Shown here piece by piece: positions 21,648-31,984 of a DNA stretch of 64,000 nucleotides; the first letter of the stretch is position 1, and each line of letters starts with the position of its first letter. The stretch is from contig CAJNDS010001269.1 of assembly GCA_905221605.1 (NCBI GenBank), forward strand, positions 449,501-513,500, written 5' to 3'. The stretch is from Symbiodinium natans. Lineage: Eukaryota; Sar; Dinophyceae; Suessiales; Symbiodiniaceae. The notes under the pieces were generated by a model. The model was not told the DNA's origin and did no database searches. It saw only the letters and a program-made list of their open reading frames with translations. Both the position numbers and the translations under genes were made by a program.

Positions 21648-23275
21648 AAGTAAAGCTGTTCAGGTCCGAGAATTCCCATCAAGCCTGCAACATGCAACAG
21701 TGGCTAAGGGTTGAAGGTGCATCACAAAGCCGGACGGTTAAGATACAGCAACATGGTCTTTCTTGGGCAGCTTAGCCTAGTGATCTGGAATGACGAGGCA
21801 TCGCAACGACCACCAACAGCTTTGCGTTCACGTAAAGTAGTCTGCAAGAATCCTAGCAGCACATGTCGGAACATCATCGGGGATTCCTCGGGACAGCACG
21901 ATCGGCAGAACTATCTTCGTCATCCTACCAGAGCAGCACAAGCCCAAGCAAGTGTCCGAGTGGTTGCAGGCGTCTGTGCATGCCCCCTCTGTGCCAACCA
22001 TTCTAGGGATCGCAACAGGCCGGGGGTTGAGACGACAGTAACACTAAAAATCTCGATGACTGGTCTTCCAGCATTGCCTTGAAGAACTTGCCCTCACTTG
22101 CAACTCGATGCACGACTAGAACTGTTATTCAGGACTTCTATGCTAATCATGGCTATAAGTTCTTGCAGCGCATGAGGCTGGACTGAAAGCGTTGCGGCGG
22201 GTGAGAGCAAACATGCAAGCAGCCTTGGCCCCTATACGGTTCAGGTGGTCAATGCTCCGGCCCCAAAACCACAACGTCGGAGTCCAAGAGAACACCAAAA
22301 AACACTCCAAGACCACCCTAAAAACACGCGGGGACCGAATGAACCCGAAAATTGGGGGTCATACACTCTATACTACTATAGCGTCCCTATTAAGGTACAT
22401 GAACCCTAAAATTGGAGTCATTTACCATATACTACTAGAATCCCTGTTCAGGCTTCTGAACCATCAACCCTTTTCGTCTGTTAGTTACCTCATTCCATCA
22501 TAGCATGATACGTGGACACACTGGCTAGTATACCTAAACCTAAACCCTCTAACCTTGAAACCTAAACCCCAAGCCCTTGAAACTGTCTCAACAAGTTCAA
22601 GCTGTAGCAAAGCATAAGGCGGCCGGTAAGTTTTCCTCACCCCAAGTGGAGCGATGATTCCTCTGAATCCTTGGGATTTAAAAGCCACAAGCTCCCAACA
22701 AGAGCTTAGGATTTAGGTACCTCACCGAAACGACACCGCTCCGAACAGCAACGATGCCGTTCGAGAAAAAACCGCAGGGGTCCTTGCAAGGCACGTAGGT
22801 TTGGGTTTAGGCTAACAGCTTCCTTAAGCACCTCCCCCCCTAAACCCTAAATCCTAAACTCTACACAGCACAAACATCAAACCCGAAACCCTCTTCCTCC
22901 GCCCACAGCGTCCCGGCCCTGGGGACCAGCATGGCGGAAGGCACCCTGAACGGGATCGGCTTAGGCTGTCAATGTTCCAGTCTGTTGACTTTGGCGTTTA
23001 GGCTTCTTAATCACGGTCTTTTATCGCCATTGCGGTTATCGATATGTTCACGTTTGTGTTTTTGTTTTTTTTGGAGGGAGAGACTTCAAGACTACGGGGC
23101 CCCCCTCCCCCCCAGGCGTATTCGGATTGACTTTGAGACTTCGAGGCATTGCATAGAACACATCGGAGGGGTGTGAGGGGGGACGTTGGCATGCTCCCTT
23201 GTCAAGGGCCTATTTCGGGGGAGTATGGGCCCTTGCACATCCTGGCTCGTTGTGAGCATTGTGTTCTCTCCTTGA
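21648..23275. other. No recognised gene; one 123-codon open frame
   Basis: The plus-strand frame 21711-22082 is open for 123 codons, basic, with CACPLCANHSRDRNRP near its end, which is weakly Cys/His-rich. 22340-22460 has TACTACTA-type palindromic motifs like those near 21350. Nothing else can be supported. Confidence 0.35.
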
Positions 23276-23359
23276 GCTCCCACTCTCACTCCCTCGCTCA
23301 ATATCTCTCGCTCTCTCTCTTTCTCTGGCCCTCCGTTTATCTTTCTCTCTTTCTCTTTT

Positions 23360-23394
<35 letters not shown>

Positions 23395-23420
23395 TCCTTC
23401 TCTCTCTTCCTTCTCTCGCT
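23276..23420. repeat. CT-rich microsatellite
   Basis: Interrupted (CT)n/(TTTCTC)n; GA-rich complementary ORFs ignored. Confidence 0.9.
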
Positions 23421-23482
23421 TGACCTGCAAGCAAGCTAGGAACAAAGAGCAGTCAATTCTTGCATAGCGGGGTTGGTACGGA

Positions 23483-23545
23483 AACCTAAACCCTAAACCC
23501 CTAAACCCTACATCCTAAACCCCTGAAGCCTAAACCCTAAACCCT
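23483..23545 (-). repeat. CCCTAAA block
   Basis: Seven degenerate units. Confidence 0.85.
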
Positions 23546-23650
23546 ACACACAGAATGCCGGGATAATTTGTTCTTGGGATCGGATAAGGGCTTTAGGCTG
23601 TCGGGTTGCTGGAACTTGCTCGAAGGGAACCTCCTGGAAAGCCCCTGAAT

Positions 23651-23797
23651 AACCTAAACCCTAAACCCTGGAACCCTGAAGCCTAAACCCTAAACCCTAA
23701 ACCCTAAACCGTAAACCCTAAACCCTACCTAAACCCTAAACCCTACCTAAACCTTAAACCCTAAACCCTAAACCCTAAAACCTACAAACCCTAAACC
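23651..23797 (-). repeat. CCCTAAA block
   Basis: About 18 units with CCTACCTAAAC variants. Confidence 0.9.
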
Positions 23798-23909
23798 CCA
23801 GAACTTCTTTTTTCTCAGAGCTTCTTTTGGGATCCGGAGCTGCGTGTAGGGCGGCTCTAGGGCTTCGGGTGGCTCCGGGATTGGCAGGCGAGGCTGACCC
23901 TTGAAGTCC

Positions 23910-23987
23910 TTTTAGGGTTTAGGGTTTAGGGTTTAGGGTTTAGGGTTTCGGGTTTAGGGCTTAGGGTTTGGGGTTTAGGGTTTAGGC
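23910..23987 (+). repeat. TTTAGGG block
   Basis: About eleven units with TTTCGGG, CTTAGGG, TTTGGGG. Confidence 0.9.
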
Positions 23988-24094
23988 AAATGCACCCCAC
24001 CAAGATCCTGTTCTGCCCAACTTGCTAGCAAGGAAGTGTACGAACTAACTACTCCATGGGCCTGCCTGCCGGGCCTCTTCAGCAACCTCCAATA

Positions 24095-24190
24095 TAGGGG
24101 TCGGAATAATTACCAATAGTATTCCCCTATGTTCCCTTTATGAGTATCCTATAATTACCCCCCAAGACGCCCTTTCTAATTATTCTTGGG
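24095..24190. mobile_element. MITE family 2, reversed copy
   Basis: Reverse orientation: TAGGGGTCGGAATAATTACC at the left, TATTCCCCTATGTTCCC inside and CTAATTATTCTTGGG at the right. Confidence 0.7.
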
Positions 24191-24318
24191 AGGGTGGTAG
24201 CCCTAAATCCTAGACCCTAAACCCGAAACCCCTCGGAGGGGCAGTGGGAAAAAGTTCGCTCTCTACCGCCTTGCGAAGGCTGGAAGATGCTCGCGTCGGG
24301 CCAGGATTCGGAAGACCA

Positions 24319-24405
24319 GGTTTAGGGTTTAGGGTTTAGGGTTTAGGGTTTAGGGTTTAGGGTTTAGGGTTTAGGGTTTAGGGTTTAAGGTCTAGGGTTC
24401 AGGGT
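24319..24405 (+). repeat. TTTAGGG block
   Basis: Ten perfect units then TTTAAGG, TCTAGGG, TTCAGGG. Confidence 0.9.
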
Positions 24406-24869
24406 TGGCGCACGTGAGGCTATGGGTTGCATGCTGTATGCGGGTTAATCCGGCTCATGTGTGTTTGCTTTATTCTGTTCTTTTGGGCGTCTTGAGTCTA
24501 CCTGAAGAAACCTCGGGTTCACCCTCAAAAAGGGGAAGTGCACCTTCTTATTCTTGGTATATTTACCCTTGTTTAAAGGCTCAAGGTTAGGAATAGGGTG
24601 CTGAAAGACTCATCATTTCAAGCGACCCCATATCTGCAGCTCGAGCGTCCTAATTCGAGTTTAGGGCTCAGGGCTCAGGGTTCAGGGTTTAGAGTGTAGG
24701 AGAGTAGGGTCTAGGCTTCCATGGTTCAACCAAGAAAAAAAAGGTGTGTGAATAGAATGCAGGGCATTGGCTCAAAGTGAGCTGCGCGCGACGTGGGTTT
24801 AGGACCTAGGGGTTTGGTAAGTCCATTTCATACACCCTGAACCAACCCAAACTCCAAACTCCAAAACCC

Positions 24870-24929
24870 AACCCGAAACCCCAAACCCCAAACCCTAAAC
24901 CCTATAAACCCTAAACCCTAAACCCTACT
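24870..24929 (-). repeat. CCCTAAA block
   Basis: Seven units including CCCCAAA and CCCTATAAA. Confidence 0.85.
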
Positions 24930-25057
24930 CAAGGAAGCCAGGCTCAGTTCTGCGCCACGCATGGCTTAGCCGAGAAGCGCTACATCCTAGGCACCCCAAA
25001 ATGGCCGAAGTGCCCCCTGAGCCCTAGAAAACCTTGCCCGAAGACCCCGACCGACAC

Positions 25058-25131
25058 CCTATACCCTGAACCCTAAACCCCTAAACCCTAAACCCTGAAC
25101 CCTAAACCCTAAGCCCTAAACCTAAACCCTA
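25058..25131 (-). repeat. CCCTAAA block
   Basis: Nine units with CCCTGAA and CCCTAAG variants. Confidence 0.85.
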
Positions 25132-25266
25132 GCAAAAGGGATAGCGGAGGAGGCTTTGGGTAGCTTTCGGGGGGGCCCGAAGCCTCAAAGCGTCCGAAAA
25201 CCTTGCTGGAGGGACGTTTTATGGTACATGGGCAGCGTTCGGGTGTAGGGTTCAGGGTTTAAGGTG

Positions 25267-25335
25267 ACCCAAGAGTAACCTAGAATACAAAGGGGACCTT
25301 TTTTGGTTTAAAGGGGCTTACGAGGGAACTCTGTC
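25267..25335. mobile_element. MITE family 6, left half
   Basis: CCCAAGAGTAACCTAGAATA, then GGGACCTTTTTTGGTTTAAA and GGGGCTTACGAGGGAAC. The right terminus is missing. Confidence 0.5.
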
Positions 25336-25385
25336 GGATTGCATGCTGTAGAATGAAGCATTGATTGCAGCTCATCGTAGCGAGC

Positions 25386-25390
<5 letters not shown>

Positions 25391-25480
<90 letters not shown>
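25391..25480. repeat. Pure (CAG)30 tract
   Basis: Thirty uninterrupted CAG units. It would code Ser, Gln or Ala on the plus strand and Leu, Ala or Cys on the minus. Surrounding ORFs end in telomere-repeat peptides, so it is not clearly coding. Confidence 0.95.
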
Positions 25481-25482
<2 letters not shown>

Positions 25483-25734
25483 GCAGCCACCCCACCCCCT
25501 CCCCCTCCCCCCAGACGCTTAAACACCTAAACCCTGAACCCTACACCCTCCCAGGTCATGACCCAACCTTGGCTCTTGGTTTAGGGTTTAGGGTTTCGGG
25601 TTCAGGGTTTTGTGTTGATCATTCTGCCTTTGGAATTCGGTCAAGCCACGCAGACAGCTATGCGGGGGAATGGGAAACACAGGCCCGGCTTGCAGCCCTG
25701 GCTGCCGAAGGGTTTCGGGTTTTGAAGGTTTTCG

Positions 25735-25801
25735 GGTTTAGGGTTTAGGGTTTGGGGTTTGGGGTTTGGGGTTTAGGGTTTAGGGTTTAGGGTTTAGGTT
25801 T
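25735..25801 (+). repeat. TTTAGGG block
   Basis: Nine units, three TTTGGGG in the middle. A smaller trace lies at 25579-25607. Confidence 0.9.
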
Positions 25802-25818
25802 GGGATATTCCGGGCCGG

Positions 25819-26133
25819 GTGTCGGCACGTGACACAGGTTTGGATATGCTTCGCTGGACCTTCATGATGACACAGGCACAACACTCAATTGGCCCAATAG
25901 CCAAAAGCCAGGAGCCAACAAAACAACGTTTGCTAGGCGAACGCATGCTCTTTGAAAATTTTGCTTGTCCTAACTTCCGCTCTCCAGCGAAGTATCCAAC
26001 TTCAAACGTTCCAGGGAAAATTGGTCTCCAAGCGCAGTTGGCGATGGACAGCCGAATCCAGCCCCTGAGTAGTGTGGAGGGTGCCTGCCAAACAAAGCCC
26101 TCTTGCATCCTAAGCCCTAAACCTGCATTCTAA
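25819..26133 (+). CDS. Hypothetical ORF or exon, 104 codons
   Basis: The plus-strand frame is open for 104 codons and ends TAA inside a short CCCTAAA-like stretch; the terminal residues (LSPKPAF) come from that repeat. The body is non-repetitive, with mid-part RLLGERMLFENFACPN. The first codon is GTG. A minus-strand ORF of the same length (25794-26108) lies exactly opposite, so the coding strand cannot be settled. It directly follows a TTTAGGG block that could supply the acceptor TTTAG. Confidence 0.2.
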   Translation: MSARDTGLDMLRWTFMMTQAQHSIGPIAKSQEPTKQRLLGERMLFENFACPNFRSPAKYPTSNVPGKIGLQAQLAMDSRIQPLSSVEGACQTKPSCILSPKPAF

Positions 26134-26272
26134 GCCCTGAAACCCTCAAGTACGCGCCTTTTTATTAAGGGGAGGTTCAGGGTTCAGGAAGGGCTTTGTT
26201 CAGAAGTGAGCCCTGTCTGTTCATATATACGACTTGTGGATGGCAGAAGTAATCACGGAAACTGAATAATAC

Positions 26273-26394
26273 AGGGGCCTTACAAAATAAAAGCAGGTTT
26301 TGTTTTTTTTTTTTTTGGGGGGGGGTTATGATGTTATTATAGCATAGTTATCAAGGAACCATAAGGGAATACTGTTAATAATTATTCCGACCCC
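26273..26394. mobile_element. MITE family 2, copy with T/G-run expansion
   Basis: Starts AGGGGCCTTACAAAATAA and ends AATTATTCCGACCCC. The TTTTGGGGG core has become a T-run of about 14 followed by about 9 G. Confidence 0.7.
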
Positions 26395-26717
26395 GATGGT
26401 GCGGCCATGGCTTTGGACCTGCGTACTCCAGATGCGAAAAACTGAGGCCCTAAACCGAGAACCCTACAATAGCATGGACCAAATGAACCCAAAAGGGCTT
26501 ATGGTTCATACACCTTACTAGGGATTCAGGACCCCCAATAGGGTTCCTAAGGGCTTAACCCCCAGAAGGGTTCCTGTGGTCTCCAAGGATGTGCTTAAGC
26601 GGTACGGTACATGCATGGGCCGAAAGGCACTGTATGGGAAAGACTTCACATTGCGCCCAAAAAAAGTGCCCAATATGAATAGTATACACTTGGGCACTGC
26701 AGGCACTATGCAGTCAG

Positions 26718-26830
26718 TTGTCAAAATGATGGTCCCTTTTTGGGTACAAACCCTAAACCCTAAACCCTAAATATTAGGGGCCGCCTTATAATGGCAACCC
26801 AAACGGCCCGAAAGGGACCAACAATTTAGA
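26718..26830. mobile_element. MITE family 7, copy with internal CCCTAAA units
   Basis: TTGTCAAAATGATGGTCCC at the left and GGGACCAACAATTTAGA at the right. Where the 50401 copy has TTCCTAAATATTAGG, this one has several CCCTAAA units before ATATTAGG. Confidence 0.7.
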
Positions 26831-27383
26831 GTAGTCACCCTGCAAAAGCCCTGCGGCCCAAGCCCTGAAGTTCATAAATCTATCAATCCTAAAAACCCCA
26901 GCTTTTGTGAAAGCTTCACTTATATACCTTGACAAAGGGGAGGTGGCCACACCAATCAGGGTTTTTCATGTGTGCGAAGCTCTTGGCGCGGACGGCACAG
27001 GAATGACAAGCACTCCGGGAGACTCTTTTGGGGGGCCTGTAATTAAGGCTTTTGTTTTGGGCAAAAACAAGTGATCTGAGGGCCACTCCTACACCCAACT
27101 TTTGTTTTGGCGTGGTTCTTAAGGCTTTGAGTCCCGGACGGCTTGCACATTAGAACAGTGTGCGGCGCTGTCGTTACATGGCTGAAGGTGGAACTGCCCC
27201 TTGAACTTGTGGACATCACAGGAGAGGAATCTAACACCCCACCCCCCCCCCCCCCCAGTCGATCAGAAGTTCGAAAAAACTATCAATCCTGCACCCCCCT
27301 ACACCCTAAACCCTAAAGCCCTCAACCACGAAGAATGGGCCGGTACGGGAGCGCGGGAGCTCTGGGGCTCTTCATCTTATGTA

Positions 27384-27537
27384 ATATAGGGCCCTTAAAA
27401 TTGGAATGTTTTTTTTTTTTTTTTTTTTGGGGGGGGGGGGGCGGGGTCATTGTAATATATATGTATACATATATATATATATATCTATATAGGGACCCTA
27501 AGGGAATATGATTAGAAATGATTCCGACCCCTATATT
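27384..27537. mobile_element. MITE family 2, copy with T/G-run and TA-run
   Basis: Ends are TGTAATATAGGG and CCCTATATTACA (12 bp perfect inverted repeat), giving the best view of the family terminus. The core has expanded to about 20 T then 12 G, and an extra (TA)n has grown beside it. Confidence 0.75.
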
Positions 27538-27651
27538 ACAGGTTCTCAGTGGGGACTAATCACCTCCGGTTGCTTTCTGGGAAGATCATGGGGTCTCTAG
27601 CATACCAAACGAGCTCCCTGCGACCTTCCATGCTAAGAGCTGGAACGAAGA

Positions 27652-27719
27652 AACCCTAAACCCTAAACCCTAAACCCTAAACCCTAAACCCTAAACCCTA
27701 AACCCTAAACCCTAAACCC
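27652..27719 (-). repeat. CCCTAAA block
   Basis: Nine perfect units. Confidence 0.95.
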
Positions 27720-28258
27720 GACTAAGGGCCTATTGGGTCCTCAGAAGCATCGCTGTCAAGGAGGCAGAAGTCATAGGAACTCGGCCGTCTCCCCGCTTTA
27801 ACCCAAAGTTAGAACTTAACAGCTTCGGGATTCAGGGTAGGAACCGAGTACCTTCACGAACACAAGTCAATAGACTAACAAGTCAGTCACATTCCTCCCC
27901 CACCACCACATGTGGGTCTGCGGGTCACTCCAGGGATGGGTTTAGAGTTAGGGGCTTTGGGGGGTTGGGTGCTCACGTGCTTTGACCACTCTCCATTGCA
28001 TGTGAGCTACATTCACTCCATTCGAGCGCGGTGCGCTCGATTCAACGCAACTCTTGGTGGCTAAATGAACCCTATAACTGGCTTCTGCGCCCGATATCCA
28101 TATAGATAGCTAGGGAGTGTCGTAGCACAGGATCCCAAATTGGGGCTCATTTAGTCACAAGGAGATGCTTCTGCCCAACATCTGCCCAAGCGCTGAGAAA
28201 GCACGGAGCGCGCAAGTGGCATACGAACTTTGATCTTGGGTCCCTGCTCTAGCCTTCA

Positions 28259-28355
28259 ACTCTAAACCCTAAACCCCAAACCCTAAACCCTAAACCCTAA
28301 ACCCTAAACCCTAAACCCTAAACCCTAAACCCTAAACCCTAAACCCTAAGCCCTG
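28259..28355 (-). repeat. CCCTAAA block
   Basis: Thirteen units, one CCCCAAA. Confidence 0.95.
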
Positions 28356-28663
28356 GCGGCTCAGGGTGTGTGCAGATCACAAGATGGGATGTCTTGGGAG
28401 TTTGTGCTGCCGGTGTTGAAGATCCCAGCACACTAGGGAGTGCAGAGAGGCCTGCCAGGGCACAGCAACTAATCTTAACTGCTTGGGGGGTCTGGGGCTT
28501 CGGGTTTAGGGCTTAGGGCTACAACCCTCAAGCCCTAAGCACTGAAAATGAAGACTAGTCCTTGCCTCCGAGCTGCCGACATCGGTTGGGTGGGCTTTTG
28601 GTTCATGTACTGGGCTTCGCCCGAAAGACTCGGGATCTCCGCGTAGGCCCTGGAGCTGCACGG

Positions 28664-28806
28664 TTAGAGGTTCATGGGTAAATCTAAGTGGGGTTGTAAG
28701 TAAGGTAATGAGATTTATAACGGCTATAACGTAACTATAATTATAAATGGTTCTAACCCGTGCCGGGCACTCAAAAACCCGACTCATAACTACCCATGAA
28801 CCTTGA
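28664..28806. mobile_element. MITE family 4, copy
   Basis: Ends TTAGAGGTTCATGGGTA and TACCCATGAACCTTGAG; internally rich in TATAACTATAATTATAA. Its right end supplies the ATG of the ORF at 28798-29068. Confidence 0.75.
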
Positions 28807-29068
28807 GGAAATTTCCTCCTGTGTCGAAGAGACACGCCTTCTGCCGTTCCACAGCGCCCCCATGGGCCTCTATATTGAAGAACCCACCGCCATGTGTCCC
28901 AAAAACCCCAAATCCTACACCCTATTACCCCATTTACCCCATGAAGCCCTAAAACCTTACTCCCATTTTGGTGTGAAGAATCCGCAACGCTGCAAGCTCA
29001 AGATTCATGCCCACGACTTGCCGCGGCTTCAGCTTAGGGCAAGAAGGGGGTGGGGGGGTAGAGGTTAA
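28798..29068 (+). CDS. Hypothetical ORF whose ATG lies in a MITE end
   Basis: The ATG at about 28798 is part of the terminal inverted repeat TACCCATGAACCT of the element at 28664-28806. The frame stays open for about 90 codons (NLEEISSCVEETRLLPFHSA onward) to a stop at 29066-29068. It is non-repetitive except for a Gly/Arg tail from a G-rich stretch. If real, translation start or exon entry would have been donated by the mobile element. No family recognised. Confidence 0.18.
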
Positions 29069-29197
29069 GGGCGTTAAGGAATAGAACGCCAAGGGCCCGT
29101 GTAACTAAATAATGTATATTTGGGCGTTCAAGTCGTTCCTATGAAGTGACTTTGCTTTGGGGGCCCAAGTATAACATAGTTAGAAACCTGGACCCTT

Positions 29198-29296
29198 ACT
29201 TGGAGGTTCATGGGTACGTAGTTATAAGTAAGGTTAGAAGTAAGGTAACTCTGATTATAACTGGGTATCACCATATTTACCCATGAACCTTCAAGT
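29198..29296. mobile_element. MITE family 4, copy
   Basis: ACTTGGAGGTTCATGGGTAC and TTACCCATGAACCTTCAAGT form a near-perfect inverted repeat of about 20 bp. Confidence 0.8.
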
Positions 29297-29431
29297 AGGG
29301 GAATGACCAGAAACCATAGGGTGCCTCAGGTTTTTCGGGCCCTGGACGATGCAGGGAACGGCACGCGGCCGCGAGCACAATCCCGCGCATCTCATCCCCA
29401 AGGGCCCATGTCTCTGAAGCAGGCAACACTA

Positions 29432-29501
29432 TTGAGGGTTTAGGGTTTAGGTTTAGGGTTTAGGGTTTAGGATTTAGGGTTTAGGGTTTAGGGTTTTGTT
29501 T
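29432..29501 (+). repeat. TTTAGGG block
   Basis: Nine units, one shortened. Confidence 0.9.
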
Positions 29502-29848
29502 CTACACAGCGACTTTGGGGGCCAAGCATATACTCCGGCACATGGACCCCTGAGGAATGCTAATTTTCGTCTTGGGGACTAACTGATGGTTGAGAACTCC
29601 TTCATGGGGTGTCGGGCTATTGAGAACCTCTTATTGGGTTGAGGGTGTAGGGTTCTACTAGCACGGGTATCTGGTAGTCCCAAGGTGCATGGCCACTGCA
29701 AGAGCAGAGGATAACCATCACAGCTGCATCAACTCAGCATGTCTGGAGAAACACCGCTTACAGACTCAAGCCCGGCATGCAAATGAGCCGGGCACCTTTC
29801 CGACGAACACGCACCGGGGTCCAGTCTGCCTAGGCCCACAGAAACCTC

Positions 29849-29948
29849 TACCCTAAACCCTAAACCCTGAACCCTAAAACCTAAACCCTAAACCCTAACC
29901 CTAAACCCTAAACCCTAAGCCCCAAACCCCAAACCCTAAACCCTAACT
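29849..29948 (-). repeat. CCCTAAA block
   Basis: Thirteen units with CCCTAAG, CCCCAAA variants. Confidence 0.9.
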
Positions 29949-30084
29949 CTTGGGAATGACGTCCAAGTTTTAAGGATTGGGGGGGGGTCCTACATTTAGG
30001 GACTCAAAAGGACAGGAACCTCGAGCTTGGGTTTTCAACTTGACAGCAGCCACTCGTTGGATTCAAGTCTACTACGGGTGTAGG

Positions 30085-30399
30085 GTAGGTTTAGGGTTTA
30101 GGGTTTAGGGTTTAGGGTTTAGGGCTTAGGGTTTAGGGTTTAGGGTTTAGGGTTTAGGGTTTAGGGTTTAGGGTTTGGAGTTTGGGGTTTGGGGTTTAGG
30201 GTTTAGGTTTTAGGGTTTAGGGTTTAGGGTTTAGGGTCTAGGGTTTAGGGTTGGGGGTTTAGGGTTTAGGGCTTTGGGCTTAGGGTTTAGGATTTGGGGT
30301 TTAGGGTTTAGGGCTTTTGGGCTTAGGGTTTCGGGTTTAGGGTTTAGGGCTTAGGGTTTAGGGTTTAGGGCTTAGGGCTTAGGATTTAGGGCTTAGGTG
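30085..30399 (+). repeat. Long degenerate TTTAGGG block
   Basis: About 315 bp, the longest telomere-like array here; many TTTGGGG, CTTAGGG and TTTGGAG variants. Confidence 0.95.
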
Positions 30400-30536
30400 T
30401 CTTGACTCCGTTCGAGCCCACCGCCGTTCTATGCATCTGCAGGAGACAAGCGCTTTGGCAGCGGTTCGATGTACCACTATTGGCAGCTATCAACCCAGCA
30501 ACCTCCTCGAGCTGAAGCCCTGAACAGCCCAAAACA

Positions 30537-30594
30537 ATCCTAAACCCTAGGCCCTAAACCCTAAACCCTAAACCCTAAACCCTAAACCCTAAAA
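30537..30594 (-). repeat. CCCTAAA block
   Basis: Seven to eight units. Confidence 0.9.
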
Positions 30595-30612
30595 CAACCA
30601 GCGCCAGGGCAC

Positions 30613-31037
30613 CTAGTAGGCTCGTGACAGAACTCCCAGGAGCGCTGAAAGGACACCACCGGTGAAGATGCAAAGCTTCACGAACATCCTGGCGTTCTCC
30701 AAGGCTGAAGGAATAAGGTTTAGGGTTTAGGGTTTAGGGTTTAGGGTTTAGGGTTTTGGGTTTTGGGTTTTGGGTTTTGGGTTTAGGAAGAGGAACCTGG
30801 GGATGACAAGGGTGCCCCTTTTTGGCTCAAACAGAGTTGATAAGGGAACATAAGCCCTAAATAAAGGGAATAGGGGCCTATAGGCTGGGTCCTAGTCATA
30901 AGGGTTACATGCGTTTGCCTAGCGTGACCTTGCGCGGGAAACTGGTACAATACATAACTGAAAGCCAAATCCCGAGGCGAACTAACACCTTTCGCCAGCA
31001 AGAACTGTTGGCTACACACAGACTTCGTTCGGGTTTT
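30613..31037 (-). CDS. Candidate two-exon gene end with C-terminal hydrophobic helix
   Basis: On the minus strand, exon 31037-30929 (36 codons plus one base) has donor CGCAAG before GTCACG. Exon 30704-30613 begins after CCCTAAACCTTATTCCTTCAG and ends TAG. The phases agree (1 then 2). The last 23 residues contain a strongly hydrophobic stretch (FVKLCIFTGGVLSALLGVL), so a membrane anchor is possible. The 224 bp intron carries an inverted-repeat element (about 30803-30895) and a CCCAAAA/CCCTAAA array in sense orientation. The acceptor is good: CTAAAC branch-like motif, pyrimidines, CAG. The upstream start is not identified and the function is unknown. Confidence 0.27.
30717..30787 (+). repeat. 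TTTAGGG block with TTTTGGG 7-mers
   Basis: Five TTTAGGG units then four TTTTGGG units. Confidence 0.9.
30803..30895. mobile_element. MITE family 6-like copy
   Basis: GGGTGCCCCTTTTTGGCTC, then TTGATAAGGGAACATAAGCC and AAGGGAATAGGGGCCTATAG as in family 6. The termini are diverged. It lies in the intron of the 30613-31037 model. Confidence 0.5.
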
Positions 31038-31039
31038 CT

Positions 31040-31898
31040 AAGCTGCAAGGGGTGTGTCTGTAGGGCTGGCTGCGAGGCTTATAAGGCGCAGGGTACGCGA
31101 CGACTTTCATTAACAACTTCCAGTCCTTTTGCTAGGGCTTGATAGGATTCAGGCTGTTCAACATCGCTTGCAGACATCTGTTTGCGCACGTGGTTGTTGC
31201 GTGCTCTGAAGACTTCTGCAACTCGGTTGTGCTGTCAGTATTGTCGGCCACAGCTGCAGAAAATCCGAACTCCAACCCTGCCGACAGCCTCAGCACTCTA
31301 AACTCAGACCACAGCAACCTTTGTACACAGCAAAAAAGGGCAGTGCCCGAAGTTTATAGAGTTCAGGGTCTGAGAGTCTTAGCATGCCTTGTAGTGCACC
31401 TCCCTTCATGCGAATATAAACCTTTAGTAACCTCCGAAGGGTACCTTGTTGGCAATTTTTAGAGAGAAAGAGGGAGGGAAAGAGAGAGAGAGAGAGAGAG
31501 TACTTGGGTCTAGGAATAGGCAAAGGCGCATGGGTAAAAGCAATATGAATCAGCACGTCTCGGTCAAGAGAAGGCAACAACAAAAAGGGTGTTTGGCTGA
31601 ATTTCTCGCTAGGCGTCGATCGAGAGATCCGAAGATCTTTCACCACAAACCTGCCACAACAGATGGAGCGAACAACTGGCTTGTGGGTGTATCTATAAGA
31701 ATATACGCATAGATGTAGATGGGTGTATGTATATATATATATATATGTTCATATGTACCATATGTAGATTTCGTATTTGATGTATAGTACGTACATTGTG
31801 TATACTGCGTATTTTCTGCATATGAAATTATGCGCGTTATGTATACTATGTGTATGGTGTACGTTGTGTATGTTCAGTATATTATGGGTACTATGCAT
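31040..31898. other. No recognised gene; AG and TA microsatellites
   Basis: A plus-strand frame at 31139-31462 is open. (AG)n lies at about 31482-31502 and (TA)n at 31730-31748, followed by TATG/TGTA-rich sequence up to the composite element. Confidence 0.4.
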
Positions 31899-31984
31899 TA
31901 TATATATATATATATATATATATATGGTACCCCCCCCCCCCCCATGGACCTACCTTTTTTTTTGAAACCTCGGCTTGACCGATG

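Noticed and set aside
25280-25748. Poly-Ser, poly-Leu or poly-Ala protein over the CAG tract
   Set aside because: All frames are open only because of the repeat; ends consist of telomere-repeat peptides and no start or domain supports a gene.
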